A stretch of 64,000 bases of DNA from Bacillota bacterium (GTDB lineage Bacteria; Bacillota; Clostridia; Acetivibrionales; DSM-2933): positions 11,898-75,897 of the forward strand of contig JAEYYB010000083.1 of the NCBI GenBank assembly GCA_023430975.1, given 5' to 3'. Of the stretch, positions 7,202-15,264 are shown one piece after another. Within the stretch, counting starts at the first letter, position 1. Every line of letters starts with the position of its first letter. Both the position numbers and the translations under genes were made by a program. A model generated the notes under the pieces. The model was not told the DNA's origin. It saw only the letters and a list, made by a program, of their open reading frames with translations, and searched no databases.

Positions 7202-9739
7202 ATGCAGGATGCAATTATAATTAAAGGTGCCAGGGAAAACAATTTAAAGAACATCTCACTTATCATTCCCAAAAATAAGCTGGTGGTGCTTACAGGGGTG
7301 TCTGGTTCAGGAAAATCCACAATAGCTTTTGAAACACTTCAGACAGAGTGCCAAAGGCAGTATTTAGAGTCTCTTGGAATGGTTACAGATGAATTTGTAA
7401 AGCCAAAGGTAGATTCAATAACAGGTCTTTCACCCGCAATAAGTGTTAATCAAAGCAACTCAAACAGGAATCCCCGCTCAACTGTAGGTACGGTTACAGA
7501 GATTTTTACTTATCTCAGGATTTTATATTCAAAGCTGGGGATAAGAAGGTGCAAGCATTGCGGAAACACAGTAATGCCAAGCTTTTTAAATGATAGTATT
7601 TATAATGGGGCAGAAGATGATTCCGATTTATCCGACTTTGAGGAAGGTATGCCATGTCCTCATTGTGGCAAAACAATTCCAGTTCTTACAATGAGCCATT
7701 TTTCCTTTAATAAACCTCAGGGTGCTTGTGAAGAATGTAACGGTATTGGTCTTACCAGGGTTCCCGACCTTAAAGAAATCATGAATATGGATTTATCTAT
7801 AAATGAGGGAGCCATACGTTTATGGGATGATTTTTTGATCCAGAGAAATAGTGAAAGTGTTGCAAATGCCGGTAAACACTATGGTTTTCAGGCGGATATT
7901 AACAAACCTCTTAAGGAATGGGATGATGAGGCTATCACATTTTTGCTTAATGGTGCACTCAGCGATGAAATAAAGATGTTATTTCCAGAGATTAAACCAC
8001 CTAAAACTGTACCTCTAGGACGTTATGAAGGGCTTTTAACCAATCTCAAACGCAGGTATTCCGAAAGCTCCAATTCTCCTAAAGCACAGGAGCAGCTAAA
8101 AAGGTTTTTCCACGAGGATGTTTGCCCTAAATGCAATGGTAATAGACTTAAACGTGAGAGTGCTGAGGTTACGGTTTGTGGAGTTAACATTATTGATTTG
8201 AGCAAAAAATCCCTTATGAATGTGTTGGACTTCGTGTGCCAAATTGAGAAGGAATTTACACTTGAGGAATTACAAATTGTAGCACCCGTAATTGAAGCTT
8301 TAAAAGAAAGGCTTAATAGGTTTTTAGATGTTGGAGTAGGATACCTGAGTCTTGAAAGGAGTGCTGTAAGTCTTTCGGGCGGTGAAGCACAAAGGCTTCG
8401 TTTAGCCTCACTTTTAGGATCAGGGTTAACAGGGGTCTTATATGTATTGGATGAACCTACTACAGGACTTCATTCAAAGGATACTTCAAAATTGTTAAAG
8501 GTGCTGTGTCATTTGCGTGACCTTGGAAATACTGTACTTGTTATAGAACACGATCCTGAGGTTATGAAAAATGCCGATTATATAATTGATATTGGGCCAG
8601 GAGCAGGTGAGTACGGCGGTCAGGTAGTTGCTTGCGGCACAGTTGATGAGGTAATGGACACCTCAACATCACTTACAGGAAAATATTTAGCTGGAAAGCT
8701 TTGTGCTTATCGTTCAAAAGGAAACAGAAAGAATTTAACTGGATTTATTTCTGTCTATAATGCAGTAGAAAATAACCTTAAGAATATCAGTGTGGATATT
8801 CCTATTGGAAAATTGACTGCTGTATCAGGTGTTTCCGGTTCGGGAAAATCATCACTGGTTTTTGATGTGATAGCATTACATGCCGACAGTTACTTTAATA
8901 ATAAGAAAGCACCTGATAATGCCAAGGTGAAGGGCTTTAATCATTTTGCCAGGGTAATTACATTTGATCAGAACGAAATAGGCCGGTCTTCCAGGTCAAA
9001 TGTTGCCACCTATACCGATATTTATACTGAAATCCGCAATCTTTTTGCCCAATTACCAGAAGCAAAAAGGCAAAAACTTACTCCAAGGCATTTTTCATTT
9101 AATGTTCCGGGAGGCAGATGTGAAAAATGTGAGGGGATGGGAGTTATGACAATACCAATGCACTTCATGCCTGACGCCGAGATTACATGTCCAGTATGCC
9201 GGGGTAAACGTTTCGGAAAAAATATTTTATCTGTTACGTATATGGGATACAGCATTTCTGACATACTTGATCTATCGGTGGAAAGAGCTCTTGAGGTATT
9301 TGAGGACCAAAAAACCATATTTGAAAAACTTGAGTTTTTGAAAAAGGTGGGACTGTCTTATCTAAAGCTGAGGCAATCATCTGCAACCCTTTCGGGAGGA
9401 GAGGCTCAACGCATTAAGCTTGCCAAAGAGCTGGGGTGCAGCTATACCGGAAATACACTGTACCTACTTGATGAGCCGACAGCAGGACTTCACCCTGATG
9501 ATATTTTCAAGCTTTCCAAGGTCCTTGATGAACTTGTAGCCATGGGAAATACAATGATCGTCATTGAACACAACCTGGATATCATAGCTATGGCAGATTA
9601 TGTTATTGATTTTGGACCTGAAGGGGGAGATGAGGGCGGCGTAATTATAGCACAGGGAGCCCCACAGGATATTATGCTTAATGACAGGTCTTACACAGGA
9701 AGGTGTTTGGCTGGCAGTTTAGTAATGGCTAAGAAATAA
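7202..9739 (+). CDS. UvrA-like excinuclease/ABC ATPase (UvrA2-type)
   Basis: 845 residues, about 100 shorter than housekeeping UvrA. Two ABC modules each carry Walker A GVSGSGKS (residues 32-39 and about 540-547), signature SLSGGEAQR/TLSGGEAQR and Walker B LDEPT. Zinc-binding Cys pairs occur as CKHCG, CPHCG, CEECNG, CPKCNG, CEKCEG and CPVCRG. The shorter length and its partner regulator fit UvrA paralogs (UvrA2/DrrC type), which protect DNA from intercalating drugs and lack the UvrB-docking region; that assignment is by length and context. Ribosome binding site AAAGGAG precedes the ATG. Confidence 0.85.
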   Translation: MQDAIIIKGARENNLKNISLIIPKNKLVVLTGVSGSGKSTIAFETLQTECQRQYLESLGMVTDEFVKPKVDSITGLSPAISVNQSNSNRNPRSTVGTVTEIFTYLRILYSKLGIRRCKHCGNTVMPSFLNDSIYNGAEDDSDLSDFEEGMPCPHCGKTIPVLTMSHFSFNKPQGACEECNGIGLTRVPDLKEIMNMDLSINEGAIRLWDDFLIQRNSESVANAGKHYGFQADINKPLKEWDDEAITFLLNGALSDEIKMLFPEIKPPKTVPLGRYEGLLTNLKRRYSESSNSPKAQEQLKRFFHEDVCPKCNGNRLKRESAEVTVCGVNIIDLSKKSLMNVLDFVCQIEKEFTLEELQIVAPVIEALKERLNRFLDVGVGYLSLERSAVSLSGGEAQRLRLASLLGSGLTGVLYVLDEPTTGLHSKDTSKLLKVLCHLRDLGNTVLVIEHDPEVMKNADYIIDIGPGAGEYGGQVVACGTVDEVMDTSTSLTGKYLAGKLCAYRSKGNRKNLTGFISVYNAVENNLKNISVDIPIGKLTAVSGVSGSGKSSLVFDVIALHADSYFNNKKAPDNAKVKGFNHFARVITFDQNEIGRSSRSNVATYTDIYTEIRNLFAQLPEAKRQKLTPRHFSFNVPGGRCEKCEGMGVMTIPMHFMPDAEITCPVCRGKRFGKNILSVTYMGYSISDILDLSVERALEVFEDQKTIFEKLEFLKKVGLSYLKLRQSSATLSGGEAQRIKLAKELGCSYTGNTLYLLDEPTAGLHPDDIFKLSKVLDELVAMGNTMIVIEHNLDIIAMADYVIDFGPEGGDEGGVIIAQGAPQDIMLNDRSYTGRCLAGSLVMAKK

Positions 9740-9742
9740 CCC

Positions 9743-9919
9743 TATAGATTAAAAGTGTTTATATCTATTACATATGTCTTATGCAAAACTTAATAGATTA
9801 AAAGTGAATGATCTTTTACATTTGTCTATCGCAAATCCCGTAAAAGCGTTCGTTATTTGCTCTGACAAATGTAGATTATTAACACTTTTCATATAGATAA
9901 GTAACACTTTTAATCTATA
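9743..9919 (+). repeat. Interrupted family 1 repeat containing a nested copy
   Basis: An outer element starts TATAGATTAAAAGTG (9743) and ends CACTTTTAATCTATA (9919); these 15-base ends are perfect complements. After about 48 bases of left arm the outer element is interrupted by a complete copy at 9794-9895. Only the right end of the outer element remains after it. Confidence 0.8.
9794..9895 (+). repeat. Palindromic repeat, family 1, copy 3 (subfamily B)
   Basis: Interior GCAAATCCCGTAAAAGCGTT and TTTGCTCTGAC mark subfamily B. Unlike other copies its two ends differ (ATTAAAAGTG on the left, CACTTTTCAT on the right). It lies between the convergent uvrA-like and anti-sigma genes. Confidence 0.9.
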
Positions 9920-9971
9920 TAATACTAAATACACATATTCTTTTCATCTGTATTTAAGCTGATTATTAAAC

Positions 9972-11090
9972 CTACCAGTTCCAGAAATCCATATCAACTA
10001 CGGTCATAAACCGTGGATCCAAATTTTCCGATAGTTTTACAAGCTCACTAGACGGTCCGGTAATGCGAAGTCCGTAAACTTTAATTCCGTTTTTCAAAAT
10101 ATATGAAGCATTTTCAGCAACCGAGTTATCAATTCCATTGTTCCTTAATAAAGATGGATCGGGTTTTAAAATATTCTTATTGTCATTCAGCCATTTAAAC
10201 TCTTCCAGCACTGATTTTTCATATTCTTTTATATTTCCCTTTTTAAATTCTGCAAAGTGGAAGCTGCCGAAATTGGATAATTTACCTGGAATACCCCATT
10301 GAAGCACCTGCTGATTTCTAAAAGACATATTTTTCGGCTTTAAGTTTTCAATGCCGGATTCAATAGCCATCCAGCTTACTTCCACATCGTAATTTCCAAT
10401 TAAATTTTCCACTTCAGGCAGGTTTATTGTTTTCTTAAGTGAATAATCCACTGTAGCCACGGAATTCTCTAAATTTTTACTTAATATTCCAGCCTGTACT
10501 TTTGAATCTTTGCTTCTGTCAAACTCTGCATCCTTAAAGAGAATAGGATGGATAAAGTCAGCACCAATATATACAGGAACAGTTACTTTGCCTGTTATTG
10601 TGGACATTTTTCCAACATATTCCCTTTGCTCACCATAATTTCGGCCAATAACTGGCCGTGTCCCGATTTTAAGAGATTCAGAAAAGGAAAGTGATTCTAG
10701 TGCACCATTTCCCCACATGTTTACTTTATTAGGTTGAGTAAACTGTATAATATCCATAAATGCTCTCATTTGATCTTCACGGCCTATTCCAGTACGTATT
10801 TGCCATGCAATAAATGGAGTAATCAGAATAAAAAATATAACACCTAGTATTATCAGAACTATTCGAAATATGGCCATGTTAAATTTGAATCTGGTTTTTT
10901 TCAATATCCTGCTTTGATCTATGATATTGTTCTGTTTGAGATCAAATTTTATATCTTCATTCAATAATTCCATCTCATTACTGCAAGAATCACAGGTTTT
11001 TATATGATTATCAACCTGCATTTTAATACTTGAATCAAGAGTTCCTGCAAGATACTCAGGAAGCATTTCCTGCACTTCATTACATTTCAT
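9972..11090 (-). CDS. Anti-sigma factor: zinc-finger zf-HC2, one TM, Sigma_reg-like extracytoplasmic domain
   Basis: 372 residues. The N-terminus has a ZAS-type site (C3, H29, C33, C36) that in this family holds the ECF sigma factor inactive. One membrane segment lies at about residues 73-96. The large outer part resembles the sigma-factor-regulator N/C-terminal domains of Gram-positive anti-sigma proteins and ends MDFWNW. Its start overlaps the end of the ECF sigma gene by 11 bases, so the two are translationally coupled and must work as a pair. The signal sensed is unknown. Confidence 0.85.
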   Translation of the reverse strand: MKCNEVQEMLPEYLAGTLDSSIKMQVDNHIKTCDSCSNEMELLNEDIKFDLKQNNIIDQSRILKKTRFKFNMAIFRIVLIILGVIFFILITPFIAWQIRTGIGREDQMRAFMDIIQFTQPNKVNMWGNGALESLSFSESLKIGTRPVIGRNYGEQREYVGKMSTITGKVTVPVYIGADFIHPILFKDAEFDRSKDSKVQAGILSKNLENSVATVDYSLKKTINLPEVENLIGNYDVEVSWMAIESGIENLKPKNMSFRNQQVLQWGIPGKLSNFGSFHFAEFKKGNIKEYEKSVLEEFKWLNDNKNILKPDPSLLRNNGIDNSVAENASYILKNGIKVYGLRITGPSSELVKLSENLDPRFMTVVDMDFWNW

Positions 11091-11580
11091 TATAATAATC
11101 CCTCCTGTATAAATTTTTTAACTTTTGCCTTCCTCGAAATAAAAGTACTTTGACATTATCAAGGCTTACGCCAATAATGCATGCAATTTCCGCATATGTA
11201 AGGTTGTTATACTCTTTTAGCATCAATACGGATCTATATGGCTCCGGAAGCTTGGATAAACTGTGTGCAAGTGTATCCATCCGCTCTGCATTGAGTAATG
11301 AAATCTCAGGATTTACATCACATGAATCGTCCACTGTCTCCGGTACTTCACCATACTCAATATTTGATTTTTTTCTAATAATATCAAGTGCAATATTTCT
11401 TGTTACTTTATATAACCAAGCCCTGGCTGGAAGTTCGTTATTGGCTATGCAATGCTTTGTAGTCCGTAAAAATGTTTCCGATACTATATCTTCAGCTAAT
11501 GATACGTCTCTTATAAAAGTCATTGCATATCTGGTTAACGGCTCCGCAAGTTCACTGTAAAGTGATGTCAAGGCATCCAC
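11080..11580 (-). CDS. ECF (extracytoplasmic function) RNA polymerase sigma factor
   Basis: 166 residues, typical for group 4 sigma factors. Region 2 contains AEDIVSETFLR and RAWLYKVTRNIALD. Region 4 contains LPEPYRSVLMLKEYNNLTYAEIA and a DNA-binding helix near VSLDNVKVLLFRGRQ. The start is GTG at 11580 after a G-rich ribosome site; an in-frame stop lies just upstream. It forms a two-gene operon with the overlapping anti-sigma gene. A promoter with ECF-type elements lies 27 bases upstream, suggesting autoregulation. Confidence 0.93.
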   Translation of the reverse strand: MDALTSLYSELAEPLTRYAMTFIRDVSLAEDIVSETFLRTTKHCIANNELPARAWLYKVTRNIALDIIRKKSNIEYGEVPETVDDSCDVNPEISLLNAERMDTLAHSLSKLPEPYRSVLMLKEYNNLTYAEIACIIGVSLDNVKVLLFRGRQKLKNLYRRDYYNEM

Positions 11581-11605
11581 TAAGCATCACCCGCCTTTAC
11601 TTAAT

Positions 11606-11632
11606 AAACGTTTGAAAGTCATGAATGTTACA
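11606..11632 (-). promoter_or_regulatory. ECF-type promoter of the sigma/anti-sigma operon
   Basis: Read on the minus strand: TGTAAC (11632-11627), 16-base spacer, CGTTT (11610-11606). This matches the TGAAAC/CGTC layout typical of Gram-positive ECF-dependent promoters and is placed correctly for the GTG start at 11580. Confidence 0.65.
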
Positions 11633-11640
11633 ATTTTATA

Positions 11641-11658
11641 TTAACACTTTTAATATAA
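11641..11658 (+). repeat. Fragment of family 1 repeat (right end)
   Basis: TTAACACTTTTAATATAA equals the right end of full copies. No left arm precedes it. Confidence 0.6.
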
Positions 11659-11780
11659 GGCGTCATATTAAAAGGACAAAAAATGTCACTGCTCTCAGTA
11701 CATTGTCAAATAGAGGAAAAAATAATAAAATTTTAAGAGAGGAGGTAAATTTTACTATTTTTATTTTTAAGGAGTGTTTA

Positions 11781-11900
11781 GTAATAATACCTGCTGGTCT
11801 TTCATTAAGTAAAATTGGAAACAGCTGGCCATTAATCCGTTTCCTAATAGATGATCCTGTTTATAAAAACATTTACCATTATGAAATGAAAAATGCAATG
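11781..11900 (+). pseudogene. Remnant of a CotH-domain gene
   Basis: One frame reads LSLSKIGNSWPLIRFLIDD then PVYKNIY, which looks like the stretch of CotH proteins before their C-terminal helices (WPLIRxLxDDPVYxxxY). It lacks the rest of the domain on both sides and runs straight into half of a palindromic repeat at 11901. A longer open frame (11625-11969) exists only because it reads through repeat sequence. Confidence 0.45.
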
Positions 11901-11957
11901 AACGCTTTTACGGGATTTGCGATAGACAAATGTAAAAGATTATTCACTTTTCATATA
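11901..11957 (-). repeat. Half copy of family 1 repeat (subfamily B)
   Basis: AACGCTTTTACGGGATTTGC through CACTTTTCATATA is the reverse complement of the left arm of subfamily B copies. The other arm is absent; CotH-like remnant sequence abuts it. Confidence 0.75.
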
Positions 11958-12008
11958 AATAAGCCTTGAGATAGAAGTGGATTTTTTTTGCTCATTTACC
12001 CGCATTCC

Positions 12009-12099
12009 TATATATGTTACGAGAAAGATTTTACATTTGCAAATGCAGTTTAACGGTCTGCATTTGCAATATAAAAACGAATTTTTCGCAACATATAAG
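12009..12099 (+). repeat. Palindromic repeat, family 2, upstream of ger operon
   Basis: The core GCAAATGCAG...CTGCATTTGC is flanked by imperfectly complementary arms ending ATATGTTACGA and TCGCAACATAT. A related element occurs at 34635-34700, also just before a gene. Confidence 0.65.
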
Positions 12100-12178
12100 T
12101 CAAGGAGAATGATTAGCAAAAATTAAAAATGCGAAATGATTATTGCAAAGCATATAGTATGTATGCATGTTATGCATG

Positions 12179-12209
12179 TGAATAAATTTTAGTAAAATTT
12201 ATGATACTA
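12179..12209 (+). promoter_or_regulatory. Sigma-G-like promoter of the germinant receptor operon
   Basis: TGAATA (12179-12184), 18-base spacer, GATACTA (12203-12209). This is one base from the TGAATA / CATACTA pattern known for forespore sigma-G promoters, and it sits 29 bases before the gerA-type start codon. It fits the known forespore expression of ger operons. Confidence 0.6.
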
Positions 12210-12237
12210 TTACTAAAATTTGAGCGGAGCATATTTG

Positions 12238-13821
12238 ATGAAATTATATAAAAATAGCAAAGGAAGCAAAAATTCAAAAGATAATACCTGTGAAGGTAAT
12301 TGTATAAGTAATGATTTAGATGAGAATATTGAAAAAATTAAAAAAGAATTTGGCAATCCAAGTGACATTGTTATAAAGATTTTTGTACCGGATAATTTCG
12401 GTGGCTTGAGATATGCAAACATATATATTGAAACTCTTATAGATAAGGCAAGCATTAACAGCCTGTCTTTGAGTATGACGGAGATTCTAAAGCCCAAGGA
12501 AGCTTTGGAAAATTCAACACTAGAGGAATACTTTAGAATATTTAGAAATTATTTTTTGAGCTTTAGAAAGTCGGAAGAAGGTTCTGAATTTGATTCTTTA
12601 TTCACAGATTTATTATCAGGAAAAACAATACTGTTAATTGATGGGTATGACAGGTTTATTTCCATCGATATTTTTTTTACCGAGAGCCGTTCAGTTGAAG
12701 AACCCACAACTCAAAGTGTAGTCAGGGGACCAAAGGAAGGATTTATTGAAAAAATAGATGTAAACATATCACTTGTTAGAAAGAGACTTAAAACTAAAGA
12801 TTTAAGAGTTGAGGATATCACTTTGGGAAGTGTATCAAAGACAAAAATTTCGTTAATGTACATTGATAAAATTGCAAAAAAAGATATTGTTGATGAAATA
12901 AGATTAAGGCTTAATAAGATAAAAATTGACGCTATCTTAGATAGCGGAAATATAGAAGAATTAATCAAGGATGATAGGTGGTCTGTTTTTCCGGAGTTAT
13001 TAAGCTCAGAAAAACCCGATTCTGTTGCTGCGAACTTGCTTGAGGGAAGAGTTGCCATTTTTGTGGATGGAAGTTCTTATGTTCTTACAGCACCGGCACT
13101 GTTTGTTGAATTCCTTCAGGTGAGTGAAGACTATTACCACCAATTTATAGTTTCTACATTCATCAGGATATTAAGGTATTCTGCTACTTTTCTTACGCTT
13201 TTTGTTCCAGCACTATATATTTCATTACTTACATTCCACCAGGAGATGATTCCAACACCATTGCTGATAAGCATTGCTTCACAGCGTGAAGGCGTTCCGT
13301 TCCCTGCTTTTATTGAAGCAATTTTGATGGAGGTGGTGTTTGAAATCCTAAGAGAAGCGGGAATAAGAATGCCAAGGGTTATTGGTCCTGCTATTTCAAT
13401 TGTTGGTGCCCTGGTTTTAGGTCAGGCTGCCGTTGAAGCTGGCATAGTATCTGCGTTTATGGTAATAATAGTGTCAATTACTGCTATCTCAAGCTTTGCA
13501 ATACCAAATTACTCATTGGCTAATGCTATAAGGCTAATAAGGTTTGCGTTAATGGTGCTGGCTGGGGTGTATGGATTATATGGTGTTTTTATGGGATTTA
13601 TTGCATTACTCCTTCATTTGTGCAAATTGAAATCAATTGGGATTCCCTATATGACTCCCATTGCGCCTAAAACAAAATATGCCACAAAGGATACCATTAT
13701 CAGGTATCCTATATGGTTGAATAAAACGAGGCCGGCAGGAATCAGCGGGTTCAACCTGCCGAGGGTAGATGCAGATAATGTTGTGACAGAAAAAGAAAAG
13801 CAAAATCCGGAATTCAGGTGA
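12238..13821 (+). CDS. gerKA: Spore germination protein, GerA family (receptor A subunit)
   Basis: 527 residues. A soluble N-terminal region of about 290 residues (KEFGNPSDIVIKIF, then LIDGYDRFISIDIF) precedes the conserved membrane part with five or so segments (TPLLISIASQREGVPFPAF, then EILREAGIRMPRVIG). In the family this subunit sits in the spore inner membrane and forms the receptor with B and C subunits. The ATG at 12238 has GCGGAGC eight bases upstream; the in-frame TTG at 12220 overlaps that site. It is the first gene of a five-gene operon. Confidence 0.92.
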   Translation: MKLYKNSKGSKNSKDNTCEGNCISNDLDENIEKIKKEFGNPSDIVIKIFVPDNFGGLRYANIYIETLIDKASINSLSLSMTEILKPKEALENSTLEEYFRIFRNYFLSFRKSEEGSEFDSLFTDLLSGKTILLIDGYDRFISIDIFFTESRSVEEPTTQSVVRGPKEGFIEKIDVNISLVRKRLKTKDLRVEDITLGSVSKTKISLMYIDKIAKKDIVDEIRLRLNKIKIDAILDSGNIEELIKDDRWSVFPELLSSEKPDSVAANLLEGRVAIFVDGSSYVLTAPALFVEFLQVSEDYYHQFIVSTFIRILRYSATFLTLFVPALYISLLTFHQEMIPTPLLISIASQREGVPFPAFIEAILMEVVFEILREAGIRMPRVIGPAISIVGALVLGQAAVEAGIVSAFMVIIVSITAISSFAIPNYSLANAIRLIRFALMVLAGVYGLYGVFMGFIALLLHLCKLKSIGIPYMTPIAPKTKYATKDTIIRYPIWLNKTRPAGISGFNLPRVDADNVVTEKEKQNPEFR

Positions 13822-13827
13822 TATATA

Positions 13828-15003
13828 ATGAAAAATTTATTATTAGTACTTACTATACTGGCAAATATGTTTTTAGGCGGATGTATATCAGAAGAATTGA
13901 CTGATATTGGGATAGCCGTTTCTGTAGGAATTGATAAGTCGGAAGATGGTTATTTAGTTACTTATCAAGTAATGAATCCAAAAGCAATTTCATCAAAGGC
14001 TCCCAATGAGGCACCTATTGTGTTGTATACAGAAAGTGGAAAAGATCTGTTTCAGATAAAGAGGAAGATTACGCAGCAATCTCCTAGAAAAATGTACCAT
14101 TCGCATTTGAGAACTATTATTTTGAGTGAAGAAATTGCAAAAGAAGGTATTAAAGACATGCTGGACTTTTTTGTCCGTGGACACGAATACCGTACTGACT
14201 TTTATTTTCTTATAGCAAGAGGAACAACCGCACATAATATTTTGAAAGTCATAACGCCTTTTGAAACGGTACCACAAATGGAAGTATACAATGCTCTTGA
14301 AAAGTCTGAGAAAAATTGGGCACCAACAAAAACTATTAAAATTTATGAACTTATAAACAAGATTATTTCTGACGGAGATAACCCGGTGATACCTGGTGTT
14401 GAGATTATTGACCCCAAAGATAAGTCCGATTCCAATGACAACTTAAAACTGAGTGATGCTACTAAATTAAGGGTAACAAGCTTGGGTGTATTTAAAAAGG
14501 ATAAGTTTGTAGGTTGGCTGAGTGAAGATGAAAGCAGGGGTTACAACTATATCGGCGGAAATGTGGAAAGTACAGCGGGATATATTGAATATGAACAAAA
14601 CCATATATCTTCTGAGGTCTTTAACGTGAAAACCAAAAGAAAAGTTTATATATTAAATGGTAAACCAGCTATAAATGTTGAAATTAATTGGATACAGGAT
14701 ATTTCTGCTATAACAGGTGATTTAGATCTAACAAACGAGGATGTTATTGAAAAATTTAATGCTAAGGTTGAAGAAAAGTTTACAAGTGTTTGCAAAGATG
14801 TATTGAAAGTGGCAAAAGAGGATTTTAGAACAGATATCTTCGGATTTGGTGAAGATATACACAGAGCTTATCCAAAACTATGGAAGGATATGAAGGATGA
14901 TTGGAATAACGAATTTACTGAGCTTCCAGTAAGTTTTAAGGTAAAAGTCAAGTTGAATAATTTAGGTGCAAGTACTAAATCTGTTTTTTCGAAAGGGGAT
15001 TGA
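13828..15003 (+). CDS. gerKC: Spore germination lipoprotein, GerC family
   Basis: 391 residues. Signal peptide with lipobox LGGC places the lipid-modified Cys at residue 19. The body follows the GerAC/GerKC pattern (TDIGIAVSVGID, SHLRTIILSEEIAKEG, FFVRGHEYRTDFYFLIARG). The C subunit is anchored on the outer face of the spore inner membrane and is needed for receptor function. It starts six bases after the A subunit stop, within the same operon. Confidence 0.92.
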   Translation: MKNLLLVLTILANMFLGGCISEELTDIGIAVSVGIDKSEDGYLVTYQVMNPKAISSKAPNEAPIVLYTESGKDLFQIKRKITQQSPRKMYHSHLRTIILSEEIAKEGIKDMLDFFVRGHEYRTDFYFLIARGTTAHNILKVITPFETVPQMEVYNALEKSEKNWAPTKTIKIYELINKIISDGDNPVIPGVEIIDPKDKSDSNDNLKLSDATKLRVTSLGVFKKDKFVGWLSEDESRGYNYIGGNVESTAGYIEYEQNHISSEVFNVKTKRKVYILNGKPAINVEINWIQDISAITGDLDLTNEDVIEKFNAKVEEKFTSVCKDVLKVAKEDFRTDIFGFGEDIHRAYPKLWKDMKDDWNNEFTELPVSFKVKVKLNNLGASTKSVFSKGD

Positions 15004-15005
15004 AA

Positions 15006-15245
15006 GTGAATATTGTAACTATCTTGGCAGTATTGGTTTTTGCTATAATATTGTCTTTCATAGAAGTGCCTAAAATGCTTAGAAATAAATCGTACAGAGA
15101 GTTTTGGAGTTTTTCAATTTTGCTGCTTTTGGGTGTTGCTCTGACCATTCTAAAAAGTTTGGATGTGCCGTTGTCCAACCCATCCGACTGGGTGGCATGG
15201 GTATTTTCACCACTATCGGATTTGATAAAGCCGATTTATAAATAG
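15006..15245 (+). CDS. Small two-TM germinant receptor D-type subunit
   Basis: 79 residues with two hydrophobic segments (about 3-20 and 32-52). Small two-TM proteins are known in several ger operons (YfkS/GerUD-type D subunits that modulate receptor activity); assignment here is by size, topology and position. GTG at 15006 has AAAGGGG at a suitable distance, whereas the TTG at 15000 is too close. The upstream lipoprotein gene stops at 15003. Confidence 0.65.
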   Translation: MNIVTILAVLVFAIILSFIEVPKMLRNKSYREFWSFSILLLLGVALTILKSLDVPLSNPSDWVAWVFSPLSDLIKPIYK

Positions 15246-15264
15246 ATATGAAGGGATATTACAG

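Noticed and set aside
11625..11969. 114-residue ORF as an intact gene
   Set aside because: Both ends are repeat sequence; only the middle resembles a CotH fragment.
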